Positions 1-9,376 of a DNA stretch of 25,000 nucleotides are shown piece after piece; position 1 is the first letter of the stretch; every line of letters begins with the position of its first letter. Both the position numbers and the translations under genes were made by a program. Location of the stretch: positions 720,841 to 745,840 of the forward strand of contig CAUYUJ010014627.1 in NCBI GenBank assembly GCA_963575745.1, in the 5' to 3' direction. This DNA is from Prorocentrum cordatum (taxonomy: Eukaryota; Sar; Dinophyceae; Prorocentrales; Prorocentraceae). Below the pieces are notes generated by a model. The model was not told the origin of the DNA, did no database searches, and worked only from the letters and a program-made list of their open reading frames with translations.

Positions 1-192
1 ATTTCCTCGACGCCACAGGGGGTGCGCTGGGGGTGGGGGCCCTATGCGTTGCAGGCTCCCAGGGCGTGGCAGGCGTGGCATTTCCTCGACGCCACAGGGG
101 GTGCGCTGGGGGTGGGGGCCCTATGCGTTGTAGGCTCCCAGGGCGTGGCAGGCGTGGCATTTCCTCGACGCCACAGGGGGTGCGCTGGGAGG
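1..192. repeat. 79-bp tandem repeat, about 2.4 copies
   Basis: The unit beginning ATTTCCTCGACGCCACAGGG restarts at 1, 80 and 159, so the period is 79 bp. The first two copies are nearly identical (GCAGGCTCCC against GTAGGCTCCC). The array is cut by the left window edge and runs directly into the GGA tract on its right. The unit is unlike the 77-bp satellite further right. Open reading frames across it are by-products of the repeat. Confidence 0.9.
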
Positions 193-283
193 TAGGAGGA
201 GGAGGTAGAGGAGGAGGAGGAGGAGGAGGAGGAGGAGGAGGAGGAGGAGGAGGAGGAGGAGGAGGAGGAGGAGGAGGAGGACG
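189..283. repeat. (GGA)n microsatellite
   Basis: Almost uninterrupted GGA triplets, with a GTA interruption near the left end. Long glycine or serine reading frames here are artefacts of the triplet period. Confidence 0.9.
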
Positions 284-292
284 GGAGGTGGG

Positions 293-337
293 GCAGCAGC
301 AGCGGCAGCAGCAGCAGCAGCTGCAGCAGCAGACGCA

Positions 338-368
<31 letters not shown>

Positions 369-425
369 AAGCAGCAGCAGGAAGAGGACACCGAGGAGGA
401 GAAGGAGGAGCAGCAGCAGAAGCAC
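293..425. repeat. (CAG)n-rich compound trinucleotide tract
   Basis: GCA/CAG triplets with AAG and GAG interruptions. On the + strand one frame reads polyglutamine, but I see no coding context around it, and the same DNA is equally open in other frames. Confidence 0.85.
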
Positions 426-483
426 CGATGGTACACATGGGAAATAAAATAGGTATGTGGGGTTCCTCGGTAGCGTAATTAAA

Positions 484-712
484 AAAGCATGGTTTTTGAA
501 TACCCTCCTTGCTCAAGCGGGGCCTCCCTGGAGGAGCGGGAGGGGCACGAAACCTGATAAACACGAATACCCTCCTCGCTCAGGCGGGGCCTCCCTGGAG
601 GAGTGACAGGGGCACGAAACCTGATAAACAACATGGTTTTCAAATACCCTCCTTGCTCAGGCGGGGCCTCCCTGGAGGAGTGGGAGGGACACGAAACCTG
701 ATAAATCCGCCG
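484..712 (+). repeat. 77-bp satellite, small array (3 units)
   Basis: Three units of the family that fills 3,181-7,917. Each carries GAATACCCTCC, CTCAGGCGGGGCCTCCCTGG, AGGGGCACGAAACCTGATAA. The middle unit is shortened at its left end. It shows that the satellite is dispersed as several arrays rather than one block. Confidence 0.9.
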
Positions 713-769
713 ATCCTGCGTGTGAGTTTCTGAGAGCGTGGACTTGAGCTCGCTCAAGCTTCGCTCTGC

Positions 770-1095
770 ATGGGGGGGGACGCCATTCCCGACGCGATTC
801 AATGCTCTGGAGCCAGGGGGGGGGTCGCTCTGCAAGGGGGGGGGAGGGGAACGCCATTCCCGACGCCATTCAATGCTCGGAAGCCGGGGGGGGGGAGGGT
901 TCGCTGTACAAGGGGGGGGGTGGACGAGTGCTCGGGAGCCGGGGGGGGGGTTCGCTCTGCAAGGGCGGGGGGGGGGGACGCCATTCCCGACGCCATTCAG
1001 TGCTCGGAGCCGGGGGGGGGAAGGGTTCGCTCTGCAAGGGGGGGGCGCCATTCCCGGCGTCAGCAGTGCTCGGGGGCGGGGGGGGGCGCCGCGGT
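770..1095 (+). repeat. Roughly 70-bp tandem repeat with poly-G runs
   Basis: The core ACGCCATTCCCGACGCCATT recurs at 780, 851 and 978, with a degenerate form at 1,045 and a deleted form near 915. Each core is followed by CGGAGCC, a run of about 8-10 G, TTCGCTCTGCAA and another run of about 8-10 G. The core itself contains a short GACGCCATTC duplication. The repeated G runs on one strand are potential G-quadruplex formers. No coding evidence. Confidence 0.85.
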
Positions 1096-1176
1096 CGGTC
1101 CCAGAGGCCCCCGAGACCGCGTCAAGACGGCTCAAGAGGCTCCCAAGACGACCCCAAAACGGCCCAAGAGGGCGCC

Positions 1177-1251
1177 CTCCACTTCCTCCTCCTCCTCCTC
1201 CTCCTCTCCTCCTCCTCCTCCTCCTCCTCCTCCTCCTCCTCCTCCTCCTCC

Positions 1252-1282
<31 letters not shown>

Positions 1283-1425
1283 TTTCTTCTTCTTCCTCCT
1301 CCTCGCCCTCCTCTCCTCCTCCCCCCCTCCTCCTCCTCCTCCGCTCCTCATCCTCCTCCTCCTCCTCCTCCTCCTCCTCTTCCTCCTCCTCCTTCTCCTC
1401 CTCGTCTTCCTCCTCATCTTATTAT
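1177..1425. repeat. (TCC)n compound microsatellite
   Basis: TCC triplets with TTC and CCC interruptions; strongly pyrimidine on the + strand. Poly-Ser, poly-Pro and poly-Leu frames here are artefacts. Confidence 0.9.
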
Positions 1426-1600
1426 GTGTATGACTCGTAATATTAGTCTTCGTATTGTTGACATTATTAGTGGTAGTATAATTCGACTTCTTCATATTAT
1501 TATTGTTCGTAGTATTTTCATTATTACTAATATGATTATCCTTAGTATTGATGTTAGCATTATTATTCGTATTATTGTTCGTCTTCTCAGTATTATTATT
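1426..1600. other. AT-rich spacer with degenerate TATT repeats
   Basis: A sharp drop in GC between two TCC tracts. The sequence is rich in TATTATT, ATTAGT and ATTCGT-like words, which look like a decayed trinucleotide tract. I see no gene here. Confidence 0.6.
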
Positions 1601-1890
1601 CCTCCTCCTCCTCCTCCTCCTCCCTCCTCCTCCTCCTCCTCCTCCTCCTCCTCCTCCTCCTCCTCACCTCATCCTCCTCCTCATCCCTCCTCATGCTCCT
1701 TCCTCGCTGCTCCTCCTCCTCCTTCACCTCTCCCTCCTCCCTCATCCCATCCTCCCTCCCTCCCTCCCTCCCTCCCCTCCTCCCCTCCTCCTTTCTCCCT
1801 CCTCCCTCCTCCCTCGTCCCCCCTACCTCTTGCCTCCTCCTTCCTCCCTCCTCCCTCGTCCTCCTTCCTCCATCCTCTCCTTCCCTCCGC
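1601..1890. repeat. (TCC)n then (CCTC)n pyrimidine tract
   Basis: Clean TCC triplets to about 1,665, then TCCC/CCTC words with a CTCC(CTCC)n stretch near 1,750-1,790. It is a continuous pyrimidine strand of nearly 300 nt. Confidence 0.85.
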
Positions 1891-1975
1891 ATAAAAGCCA
1901 AAAACAGCCCCCAGACGGCCCCTTATGAGCTCCACAAGATGTGGAGACGGAAGACGCAGCATATGATGGCATACC

Positions 1976-2415
1976 TCTTCCTCTTCACCATATTCATCAT
2001 AACCGTCGACATCAACAGCCCCACCACCATCACCATGGTCAACGTCATCATCAACATCAGCAGCATCATCAACATCTTCATCACCAGCATCATCATCATC
2101 ATCAACATCAACAACAACATCACTATCACCATCGCCGTCCTCACCAACTGCAAAATCCTTAGTACCCTGAGATTTCACATCATCAACACCAACACCAACG
2201 TCATTATTAGTATCAACATCACTGTGGGCACACCGATATCATCATCACAACCACCATCACAATCACCAGCATCACAATCCTGATCCTCGTCGTCGTCATC
2301 ACCATCTTCATGCTATTCACCATATCCGTTACCATGATAAACTTTATCATAATCATCATCTTCGTTATCAGCATCATCAACATCATCATCATCATCATCA
2401 GCATCATCATTACCC
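1976..2415. repeat. Cryptically simple CAT/CAA/CAC region
   Basis: Over 400 bp built mainly of CAN triplets (CATCATCAACATCAGCAG and similar) without a perfect period. The reading frames are His-rich, Met-rich or Ile-rich depending on phase, as expected for simple sequence. It ends shortly before a two-unit 77-bp satellite patch. No gene supported. Confidence 0.8.
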
Positions 2416-2454
2416 GGAGCGCCCCAGATCGGCGGCACTGGCCAGAGGCCAGCA

Positions 2455-2585
2455 CAATAACATTGTGTTCGAATACCCTCCTCGTTCAGGCGGGGCCTCC
2501 CTGGAAGAGTGGGAGGGGCACGAAACCTGATACATAACATGGTGTTCGAATACCCTCCTTGCTCGGGCGTGGCCTCCCTGGAGTG
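2455..2585 (+). repeat. 77-bp satellite, two units ending at TATGG junction
   Basis: One full unit and one partial unit, with GTTCGAATACCCTCC variants and ACGAAACCTGATACATAACA. The second unit stops after CCTCCCTGGAGTGG and passes straight into TATGG repeats. The 39 nt at this junction (2,568-2,606) are identical to 7,902-7,940. Confidence 0.9.
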
Positions 2586-2935
2586 GTAGGTATGGTATGG
2601 TAGCTTTGGTATGTTAGCTGTGGTATGGTATGATGGGCATGGTATGGTATGGTATGGTATGGTATGGTATGGTATGGTATGGTATGGTATGGCAGGCATG
2701 GTATGGCAGGTATGGTATAGTATGGCATGATATGTTAAGTATGGTATGACATGGTATGGTATGGTATGGTATGGTATGGTTTGTTATGGTATGGTAGGTT
2801 TGGTAGGCATGGTAGGTGTGGTATTGTATGGTATGGTAGGTATGGTATGGTAGGTGTGGTATGGAAGGTATGGCCTGGTAGGTTGGTATGGTAGGTCGGT
2901 TTGGTGTTGGTATGGTACGTATTGGTATGGTACAG
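2586..2935. repeat. (TATGG)n pentanucleotide tract
   Basis: About 350 bp of TATGG words. A block near 2,638-2,690 is perfect, and the rest is broken by TAGG, GCAT and TTGG variants. On the - strand it reads as repeated Tyr-His-Thr-Ile-Pro, which has no independent support as a protein. Confidence 0.9.
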
Positions 2936-3180
2936 TAGGGAGGCGGGAGAAGGAGAAGGACAAGTAAAAGGAGAGGGCGTTCTTGGAAAAAAAAGTGTAT
3001 TACGCGAACGGTGTTCCCCACATAAGTATGTTGAGGGTGTCGTGGGATCCATGAGGCAAAACACTAGCAATATTAATAGAAGGGCCATCACAAAAGTACG
3101 TGCGAAAGACACGGCAGGCGAAGGCAAGGAGGGGGAGCAGCACGGGGGAAGACGACGGCTGTTCGGGAAGCACGTTCGTC
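2936..3180. other. Purine-rich spacer, left copy, then unique DNA
   Basis: GGAGGCGGGAGAAGGAG followed by purine-rich sequence to about 2,997 is repeated with changes at about 8,193-8,256. From about 3,000 to 3,180 the sequence appears unique. The main 77-bp array then starts in mid-unit at CTGGAGGAGTGGG. No gene seen. Confidence 0.7.
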
Positions 3181-6100
3181 ACTGGAGGAGTGGGTGGGGC
3201 ACGGAGCCTGATACATAACATGGTTGTCGAATCCCCTCCTCGCTCAGGCGGGGCCTCCCTGGAGGAGTGGGAGGGGCACGGAACCTGATACATAACATGT
3301 TTGTCGAACCCACTCCTCGCTCAGGCGGAGCCTACCTGGAGGAGTTGGAGGGGCACGGAACCTGATACATAACATGGTTGTCGAATCCCCTCCTCGCTCA
3401 GGCGGGGCCTCCCTGGAGGAGTGGGAGGGGCACGAAACCTGATAAATCGCATGGTTGTCGAATCCCCTCCTCGCTCAGGCGGGGCATCTCTGGAGGAGTG
3501 GGAGGGGCACGGAACCTGATACATAACATGGTTGTCGAATACCTTCCTCGCTCAGGCGGGGCCTCCCTGGAGGGGTGGGAGGGGCACGGAACATGATAGA
3601 TAACATGGTTGTCGAATCCCCTCCTCGCTCAGGCGGGGCCTCCATGGAGGAGTGGGAGGGGCACGGAACCTGATACCTAACATGGTTGTCCAACCCCCTC
3701 CTCGCTCAGGCGGGGCCTCCCTGGAGGAGTGGGAGAAGCACGAAACCTACTACATAACATGGGTGTCGAATACGCTCCTCGCTCAGGCGGGGCCTCTCTG
3801 GAGGAGTGGGAGGGGCACGAAACCTGATACATAACATGGTTGTCGAATCCTCTCTTTGCCCAAGCGGGACACCCTGGAGGGGTGGGAGGGGCACGGAACC
3901 TGATACATAACATTGTGTTCGTATCCCCTCCTCGCACAGGCGGGGCCTCCCTGGAGGAGTGGGAGGGGCACGGAACCTGATACATAACATGGTTGTCGAA
4001 TCCCCTCCTCGCTCAGGCGGGGCCTCCATGGAGGAGTGGGAGGGGCACGAAACCTGATACATAACATGGTTGTCGAATCCCCTCCTCGCTCAGGCAGGGC
4101 CTCCCTGGACGAGTGGGAGAGGCACGAAACCTAACACCTGACATGGGTGCCGAATCCCCTCCTCGCTCAGGCGGGACCTCCCACGAGGAGTGGGAGAGGC
4201 TCGAAACCTGATAAATAACATGGTTGTGAAATCCCCTCCTCGCTCAGGCGGGGCCTCTCTGGAGGAGTGGGAGGGGCACGGAACCTGATACATAACATGG
4301 TTGTCGAATCCCCTCCTCGCTCAGGCGGGGACTCCATGGAGGAGTGGGAGGGGCACGGAACCTGATACATAACATGGTTGTCGAATCCCCTCCTCGCTCA
4401 AGCGGGGCCTCCCTGGAGGAGTGGGAGGGGCACAAAACCTGATAGGTACCATGGTTGTCGAATCCCCTCCTCGCTCAGGCGGGGCCTCCCTGGAGGAGTG
4501 GGAGGGGCACAAAACCTGATACATAACATGGTTGTCGAATCCCCTCCTCGCTCAGGCGGGGCCTCCCACGAGGAGCGGGAGGGGCTCGAAACCTAGTAAA
4601 TAATATGTTTGTCAAATCCCCTCCTCGCTCAGGCGGGCCTCCCTGGAGGAGTGGGAGGGGCCCGAAACCTAATTAATGTCGTGGTTTTCGAATCCCCTCC
4701 TCGCTCAGGCGGTGCCCCCCTGGAAGAGTGGGAGGGGCACGAAACCTGATTAATATCGTGGTTTTCGAATCCCCTCCTCGCTCAGGCGGGCCTCCCTGCA
4801 GGAGTGGCAGGGGCACGAACCATGATGAATAACGCTGATGTCTAAGATCCTCCTCGCTCAGGCGGGGCCTACATGGAGGCGTGGGAAGGTAACAAACCCT
4901 GATATATAACCTGGTTGTCGAATACCCTCCTCGCTCAGGCGGGACCTCGGAACCTGATAACTAAAATAGTTGTCGAATCTCCTCCTCGCTCAGGAGAGGC
5001 CTCCTGGAGGAGTGGGAGGGGCACGGAACCTCAAGAATAGCATGATTGTCGAATCCCCTCCTCGCTCAGGCGGGGCCTCCCTGGAGGAGCGCGAGGGGCA
5101 CGAAACCTGATAAATAACATGGTTGTCGACTACCTTCCTCGCTCAGGCGGGGCCTCCCTGGAGGGGTGGGTGGGGCACGGAACCTGATAAATCATATCGC
5201 TGTCGAATACCATCCTCGCTCAGGCGGGGCCTCCCTGAAGGGGTGGGAGGGGCACGGAACCTGATAAATCATATCGCTGTCGAATACCATCCTCGCTCAG
5301 GCGGGGCCTCACTGGAGGAGTGGGAGAAGCACGAAACCTGATAAATGACATGGTTGACGAATACCTTCCTGGCTCAGGCGGGGCCTCCCTGGAGGGGTGG
5401 GAGGGGCACGGAACCTGATAAATAACATGGTCGTCGAATCCCCTCCTCGCTCAGGCAGGGCCGCCCTGGAGGCGTGGGAGGGGCGCGAAACCTGAAAAAT
5501 AACATGGGTGTCGAATCCCCTCCTCGCTCAGGCGGGGCCTGGAGGAGTGGGAGGGGCACGGAGTCTGATACCTAACATGGTTTTCGAATCCCAGGCGGGG
5601 TTTCCCTGGACGAGTGGGAGGGGCTCGAAACATGATAATATGGGTTTTGAATCCCATCCTCGCTCAGGCGGGGCCTCCCTGGAGGAGTGGGAGGGACACA
5701 AAACCTGATACATAACATGGTTGTCGAATCCCCTCCTCGCTCAGGCGGGGCCTCCTGGAAGAATGGAAGGGGCACGGAACATCAGTCGACTCCCCTCCTC
5801 GCTCGGGCGGGGCCTCCCTGGAGGAGCGGGAGGGGCTCGAAACCTGTCAAATAACATGTTTGTCGAATCCCCTCCTCGCTCAGGCGGGCCTCCCTGGAGG
5901 AGTGGGAGGGGCACGAAACCTGATTAATATCGTGGTGTTCGAATCCCCTCCTCGCTCAGGCGGTGCCCCCCTGGAGGAGTGGGAGGGGCACGAAACCTGA
6001 TTAATATCGTGGTTTTCGAATCCCCTCCTCGCTCAGGCGGGCCTCCCTGCAGGAGTGGCAGGGGCACGAACCCTGATGAATAACGCTGATGTCTAAGATC

Positions 6101-7917
6101 CTCCTCGCTCAGGCGGGGCCTACATGGAGGCGTGGGAATGTAACAAACCCTGATATATAACATGGTTTTCGAATACCCTCCTCGCTCAGGCGGGACCTCG
6201 GAACCTGATAACTCAAATGGTTGTCGAATCCCCTCCTCGCTCAGGAGAGGCCTCCTGGAGGAGTGGGAGGGCACGGAACTTCAAAAATAGCATGATTGTC
6301 GAATCCCCTCCTCGCTCAGGCGGGGCCTCCCTGGACGAGCGGGAGGGGCATGAAACCTGATAAATAACATGGTTGTCGAATACCTTCCTCGCTCAGGCGG
6401 GGCCTCCCTGGAGGGGTGGGAGGGGCACGGAACCTGATAACTAACATGGTCGTCGAATCCCCTCCTCGCTCAGGCAGGGCCTCCCTGGAGGAGTGGGAGA
6501 GGCACGAAACATGATAAATAGTATGGTTGTCGAATCCCCTCCTCGCTCAGGCGGGGCCTCCCTGGAGGAGTGGGAGGGGCACGAAACCTGAAAAATAACA
6601 TGGGTGTCGAATCCCCTCCTCGCTCAGGCGGGGCCTGGAGGAGTGGGAGGGGCACGGAGCCTGATACCTAACATGGTTTTCGAATCCCATCCTCGCTCAG
6701 GCGGGGGCTCCCTGGAGGTGTGGGAGGGGCTCGAAACATGATGATATGGGTTTTGAATCCCATCCTCGCTCAGGCGGGGCCTCCCTGGAGGAGTGGGAGG
6801 GGCACAAAACCTGATACATAACATGTTTGTCGAATTCCCTCCTCGCTCAGGCGGGCCTCCCTGGAGGAGTGGGAGGGGCACGAAACCTGATTAATATCGT
6901 GGTTTTCGAATCCCCTCCTCGCTCAGGCGGTGCCCCCCTGGAGGAGTGGGAGGGGCACGAACCCCGATGAATAACGCTGATGTCTATGATCCTCCTCGCT
7001 CAGGCGGGGCCTACATGGAGGCGTGGGAAGGTAACAAACCCTGATACATAACATGGTTTTCGAATACCCTCCTCGCTCAGGCGGGACCTCGGAACCTGGT
7101 AACTAAAATGGTTTTCGAATCCCCTCCTCGCTCAGGAGAGGCCTCCTGGAGGAGTGGGAGGGGCACGGAACCTCAAACGTAGCATGATTGCCGAATCCCC
7201 TCCTCGCTCAGGCGGGGCCGCCCTGAAGGAGCGGGAGGGGCAAGAAACATGATAAATAACATGGCTGTCGAATACCTTCCTCGCTCAAGCGGGGCCTCCC
7301 TGGAGGGGTGGGAGGGGCACGGAACCTGATAAATCCTTTCGCTTTCGAATACCATCCTCGCTCAGGCGGGGCCTCACTGGAGGAGTGGGAGGGGCACGAA
7401 ACCTGATAAATAACATGGTTGTCGAATACCTTCCTCGCTCAGGCGGGGCCTCCCTGGAGGAGTGGGAGGGGCACGAAACCTGATAAATAGCATGGTTGTC
7501 GAATCCCCTCCTCGCTCAAGCGAGGCCTCCCTGGAGGAGTGGGAGGGGCACGAAAGCTAAAACCAAACATGGTTGTCTAGTATCCTCCTCACTCTGGCGG
7601 GGCCTTCCTGATAGAGTGGGAGGGGCACGAAACCTGATAAATAGCATCGTGTTCGAGTCCCATCCTCGCTCAGGCGGGGCCTTCCTGGAGGAGTGGGAGG
7701 GGCACAAAACCAGATAACATGGTTCTTGCATACCCTCCTCGCTCAGGCGGGGCCTCCCTGGAGAAGTGGGAGGGGCACGAAAGCTCAAACATAATATGGT
7801 TTTCGAATATCTTCCTCACTCTGGCGGGGCTTTCCTGGAAGGGTGGAAGGGGCACGAAATCTTGTAAATACGGTGGTTCTCCGATAAGGTCCTTGCTCTG
7901 ACGTGGCCTCCCTGGAG
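3181..7917 (+). repeat. 77-bp GC-rich satellite, main array (about 60 units)
   Basis: Head-to-tail units with the landmarks GGTTGTCGAATCCCCTCC, TCGCTCAGGCGGGGCCTCCC, TGGAGGAGTGGGAGGGGCAC, GGAACCTGATACATAACAT. In 4,090-4,524 the register is exactly 77 bp. CCCCTCC near the start of the unit pairs with GGAGGGG about 30 nt later, and CCTCCCTGGAGG forms an inner hairpin. Left-hand units are regular; from about 4,600 onward the array has shortened and diverged units. The many 60-100 residue reading frames, mostly on the - strand, differ from one another only as the repeat does, and shift with unit indels, so I do not call them genes. Confidence 0.95.
4700..7150 (+). repeat. Higher-order repeat inside the 77-bp array
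   Basis: Rare variants recur together in the same order. CGGTGCCCCC is at 4,711, 5,961 and 6,928. AACGCTGATG is at 4,831, 6,082 and 6,973. CAGGAGAGGCCTCC is near 4,991, 6,241 and 7,131. The first interval is about 1,250 bp and the second about 890 bp. The distance between the first two markers falls from about 120 to 45 bp in the third block, a loss of one unit. Another marker pair (CCTGAAAAATAAC near 5,491 and 6,587) is 1,096 bp apart, which is 1,250 minus two units. Confidence 0.85.
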
Positions 7918-8195
7918 TGGTAGGTATGGTATGGTAGCTTCGATATGGTAGTTGTGGTATGGTGTGGTAGGTATGGTATGGTATGGTAGGTATGGTAAGT
8001 ATGGTTAGTCTGGCATGATATGGTAACTATGATATGGTATGGTAGATTTGGTACGATAAGCATGGTAGGTGTGGTATGTTATAGGATGGGATGGTTGGTA
8101 TGGTATGGTATGGTAGGTGCGCTATGGAAGTATGGTACGGTGGGTACATATGTGTGGGATTGGTATGGTAGGTACGTATTGGTATAGTATAATAG
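7918..8195. repeat. (TATGG)n tract, second copy
   Basis: TATGG words degenerate to TAGG, TAAG and similar. It follows the 77-bp satellite through the same junction as at 2,568-2,606, and both tracts end near TACGTATTGGTAT before the purine spacer. Confidence 0.9.
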
Positions 8196-8377
8196 GGAGG
8201 CGGGAGAAGGAGCAGGAGAAGGATGACAAGAAGAGGGTGTTCTAGAAAAACAAGAACCCCATTCAGGATGTGGGGAACGAGAACACCATTCAAGATGTGG
8301 GGATAACTAATGGTAATAATAACACGAATAGCAGTAATGAAGATCAGGTAAGAAGAAACAGAAACAGAGGGAGAGGA
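8193..8377. other. Purine-rich spacer, right copy, with 27-bp duplication
   Basis: TAGGGAGGCGGGAGAAGGAG and the following purines match 2,936-2,997. Next comes CATTCAGGATGTGGGGA at 8,260, repeated as CATTCAAGATGTGGGGA at 8,287, a 27-bp direct repeat. No gene seen. Confidence 0.75.
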
Positions 8378-8396
8378 TAACAACAACAACACCACC

Positions 8397-8431
<35 letters not shown>

Positions 8432-8562
8432 CCACAACAACCACAACAACCACAACAACAACAACCACAACAACAACAACAACAACAACCACAACAACAA
8501 CAACAACAACAACAACAACCACAACAGCAACAACAACAACCACAACAACAACAAAAACAAAA
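8378..8562. repeat. (CAA)n microsatellite with CCA interruptions
   Basis: CAACAACAA triplets with regular ACAACCACAACC interruptions. Poly-Val or poly-Leu frames on the - strand are artefacts. Confidence 0.9.
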
Positions 8563-9198
8563 ACGACGGCGCGAACCCTGGAAGGGAAGCCGCCCCGCTC
8601 GCCCCGACCCTGGCGAAACGAAAAGACGCCGATGAGGCTACCCCACCGACCTCTCCTGGGGCCCGCTCTGACCAGGATTTCGGGGCGAATCCAGCCGTCG
8701 CGACGAGATACGAGTAGTGGTATCGCTATCTTCCCAGACGTGCGGCGTTCCAATTCTTCCGATGCGTGGACTCCTGGAGGTCTGGACCATTTCCCCGAGG
8801 CCAGCTATTCGTCCTGAACCGTTTTTGGAGGGTCCCCGGGAGGCCGAACATGACCCAAAAAACGACCGTTCCAACGTTATTGTAGGAGCATCGGGATCTC
8901 TGGTTTTCTTCTTTTGGGACTCGGCGGCAAGCGAGGAGGGGAGTGAGAAGCAGAGGGCCCTCTCAGAAGGCGGCGGGGCTTCTCAGAAGCCACCTTTCCT
9001 TCTCAGAAGTTCCCTGCGTCTTCGGGGAAAGCTTAGAAAACTTCCCAGAAGGCCAAGGGACTTCCGAGCCTTCCGAGAAGGCCCGCACCTCCTCTCTTCC
9101 CCCCCAGGCTCGCCGCCGAGGCGTCCTGCTCAGAATCCCTAGGGGAACCCCGGCGCGACGACGTGAGGCCCCTCGAAGCCCCAAAAAATGCCCAGAAA
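8563..9198. other. No gene recognised; short dispersed repeats
   Basis: GC-rich sequence with short overlapping frames on both strands, none with a recognisable domain. A 28-nt word at 8,668-8,695 recurs with three differences at 11,197-11,224. The CTTCTCAGAAG cluster begins near 8,957. Confidence 0.5.
8957..9085. repeat. CTTCTCAGAAG palindrome cluster, copy 1
   Basis: The 11-nt odd palindrome CTTCTCAGAAG occurs exactly at 8,979-8,989 and 8,999-9,009. Close variants are CTCTCAGAAG near 8,960, CTTCCCAGAAG near 9,043, and CCTTCCGAGAAGG near 9,070. The block CCTCTCAGAAGGCGGCGGGG recurs near 10,046, so the cluster appears to be an old duplication. Confidence 0.7.
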
Positions 9199-9376
9199 TC
9201 GACTGGGGGATCGACTACAGAATTGATTCACCCCAAATATTGATCTTCGCGTCGACTCTTCAGCAAAAATACGTCAACCATTCGTAGATCTGGGAAAGTT
9301 CTACGACTTCCCTGTGGACTCGACAAGACAAATCAATCCTGGGGCAAATCAATTCCATAGTCGACCCCCTACTCGA
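9199..9376. mobile_element. MITE-like element, copy 1 (about 178 bp)
   Basis: Imperfect terminal inverted repeats of about 46 bp: the left end reads TCGACTGGGGGATCGACTAC, and the right end, read in reverse complement, TCGAGTAGGGGGTCGACTAT. AGAAA flanks both sides (9,194-9,198 and 9,377-9,381), a likely target-site duplication. The interior matches the reverse complement of 10,438-10,618 at roughly 85% by eye (shared CGTCGACTCTTCA, CAAAAATACGTCAA, GAAAGTTCTACGA). It is too small to code for a transposase, so it would be non-autonomous. The superfamily cannot be assigned from the ends alone. Confidence 0.8.

Noticed and set aside
33-452. Gly/Gln-rich protein and the poly-Ser/poly-Leu proteins on the other strand
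   Set aside because: These are trinucleotide repeats open in all phases, without flanking coding sequence.
738-1894. Long Pro/Ser/Leu-rich reading frames on the + strand and an Arg-rich one on the - strand
   Set aside because: They cross the poly-G repeat and TCC tracts; the translation follows the microsatellite, not a protein.
3181-7917. Dozens of 60-118 residue reading frames with a shared pattern (YQVPCPSHSSREAPPERGGDS-like) on the - strand
   Set aside because: They are the 77-bp unit translated in different phases. Because 77 is not divisible by 3, the frame rotates each unit, and the frames change with unit indels. No start, spacing or composition supports a protein family.
2455-7917. 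tRNA-like promoter boxes in the 77-bp unit (TGGAGGAGTGG resembling an A box; GTTCGAATCC resembling a B box in some units), with near-tRNA unit length
   Set aside because: The spacing is suggestive, but the most common unit reads GGTTGTCGAATCC with two extra bases, and neither a D stem nor an acceptor stem can be formed. Derivation from a tRNA is possible but unsupported.
3181-7917. CRISPR array
   Set aside because: Units are contiguous head-to-tail with no unique spacers, and the setting is eukaryotic repeat DNA.
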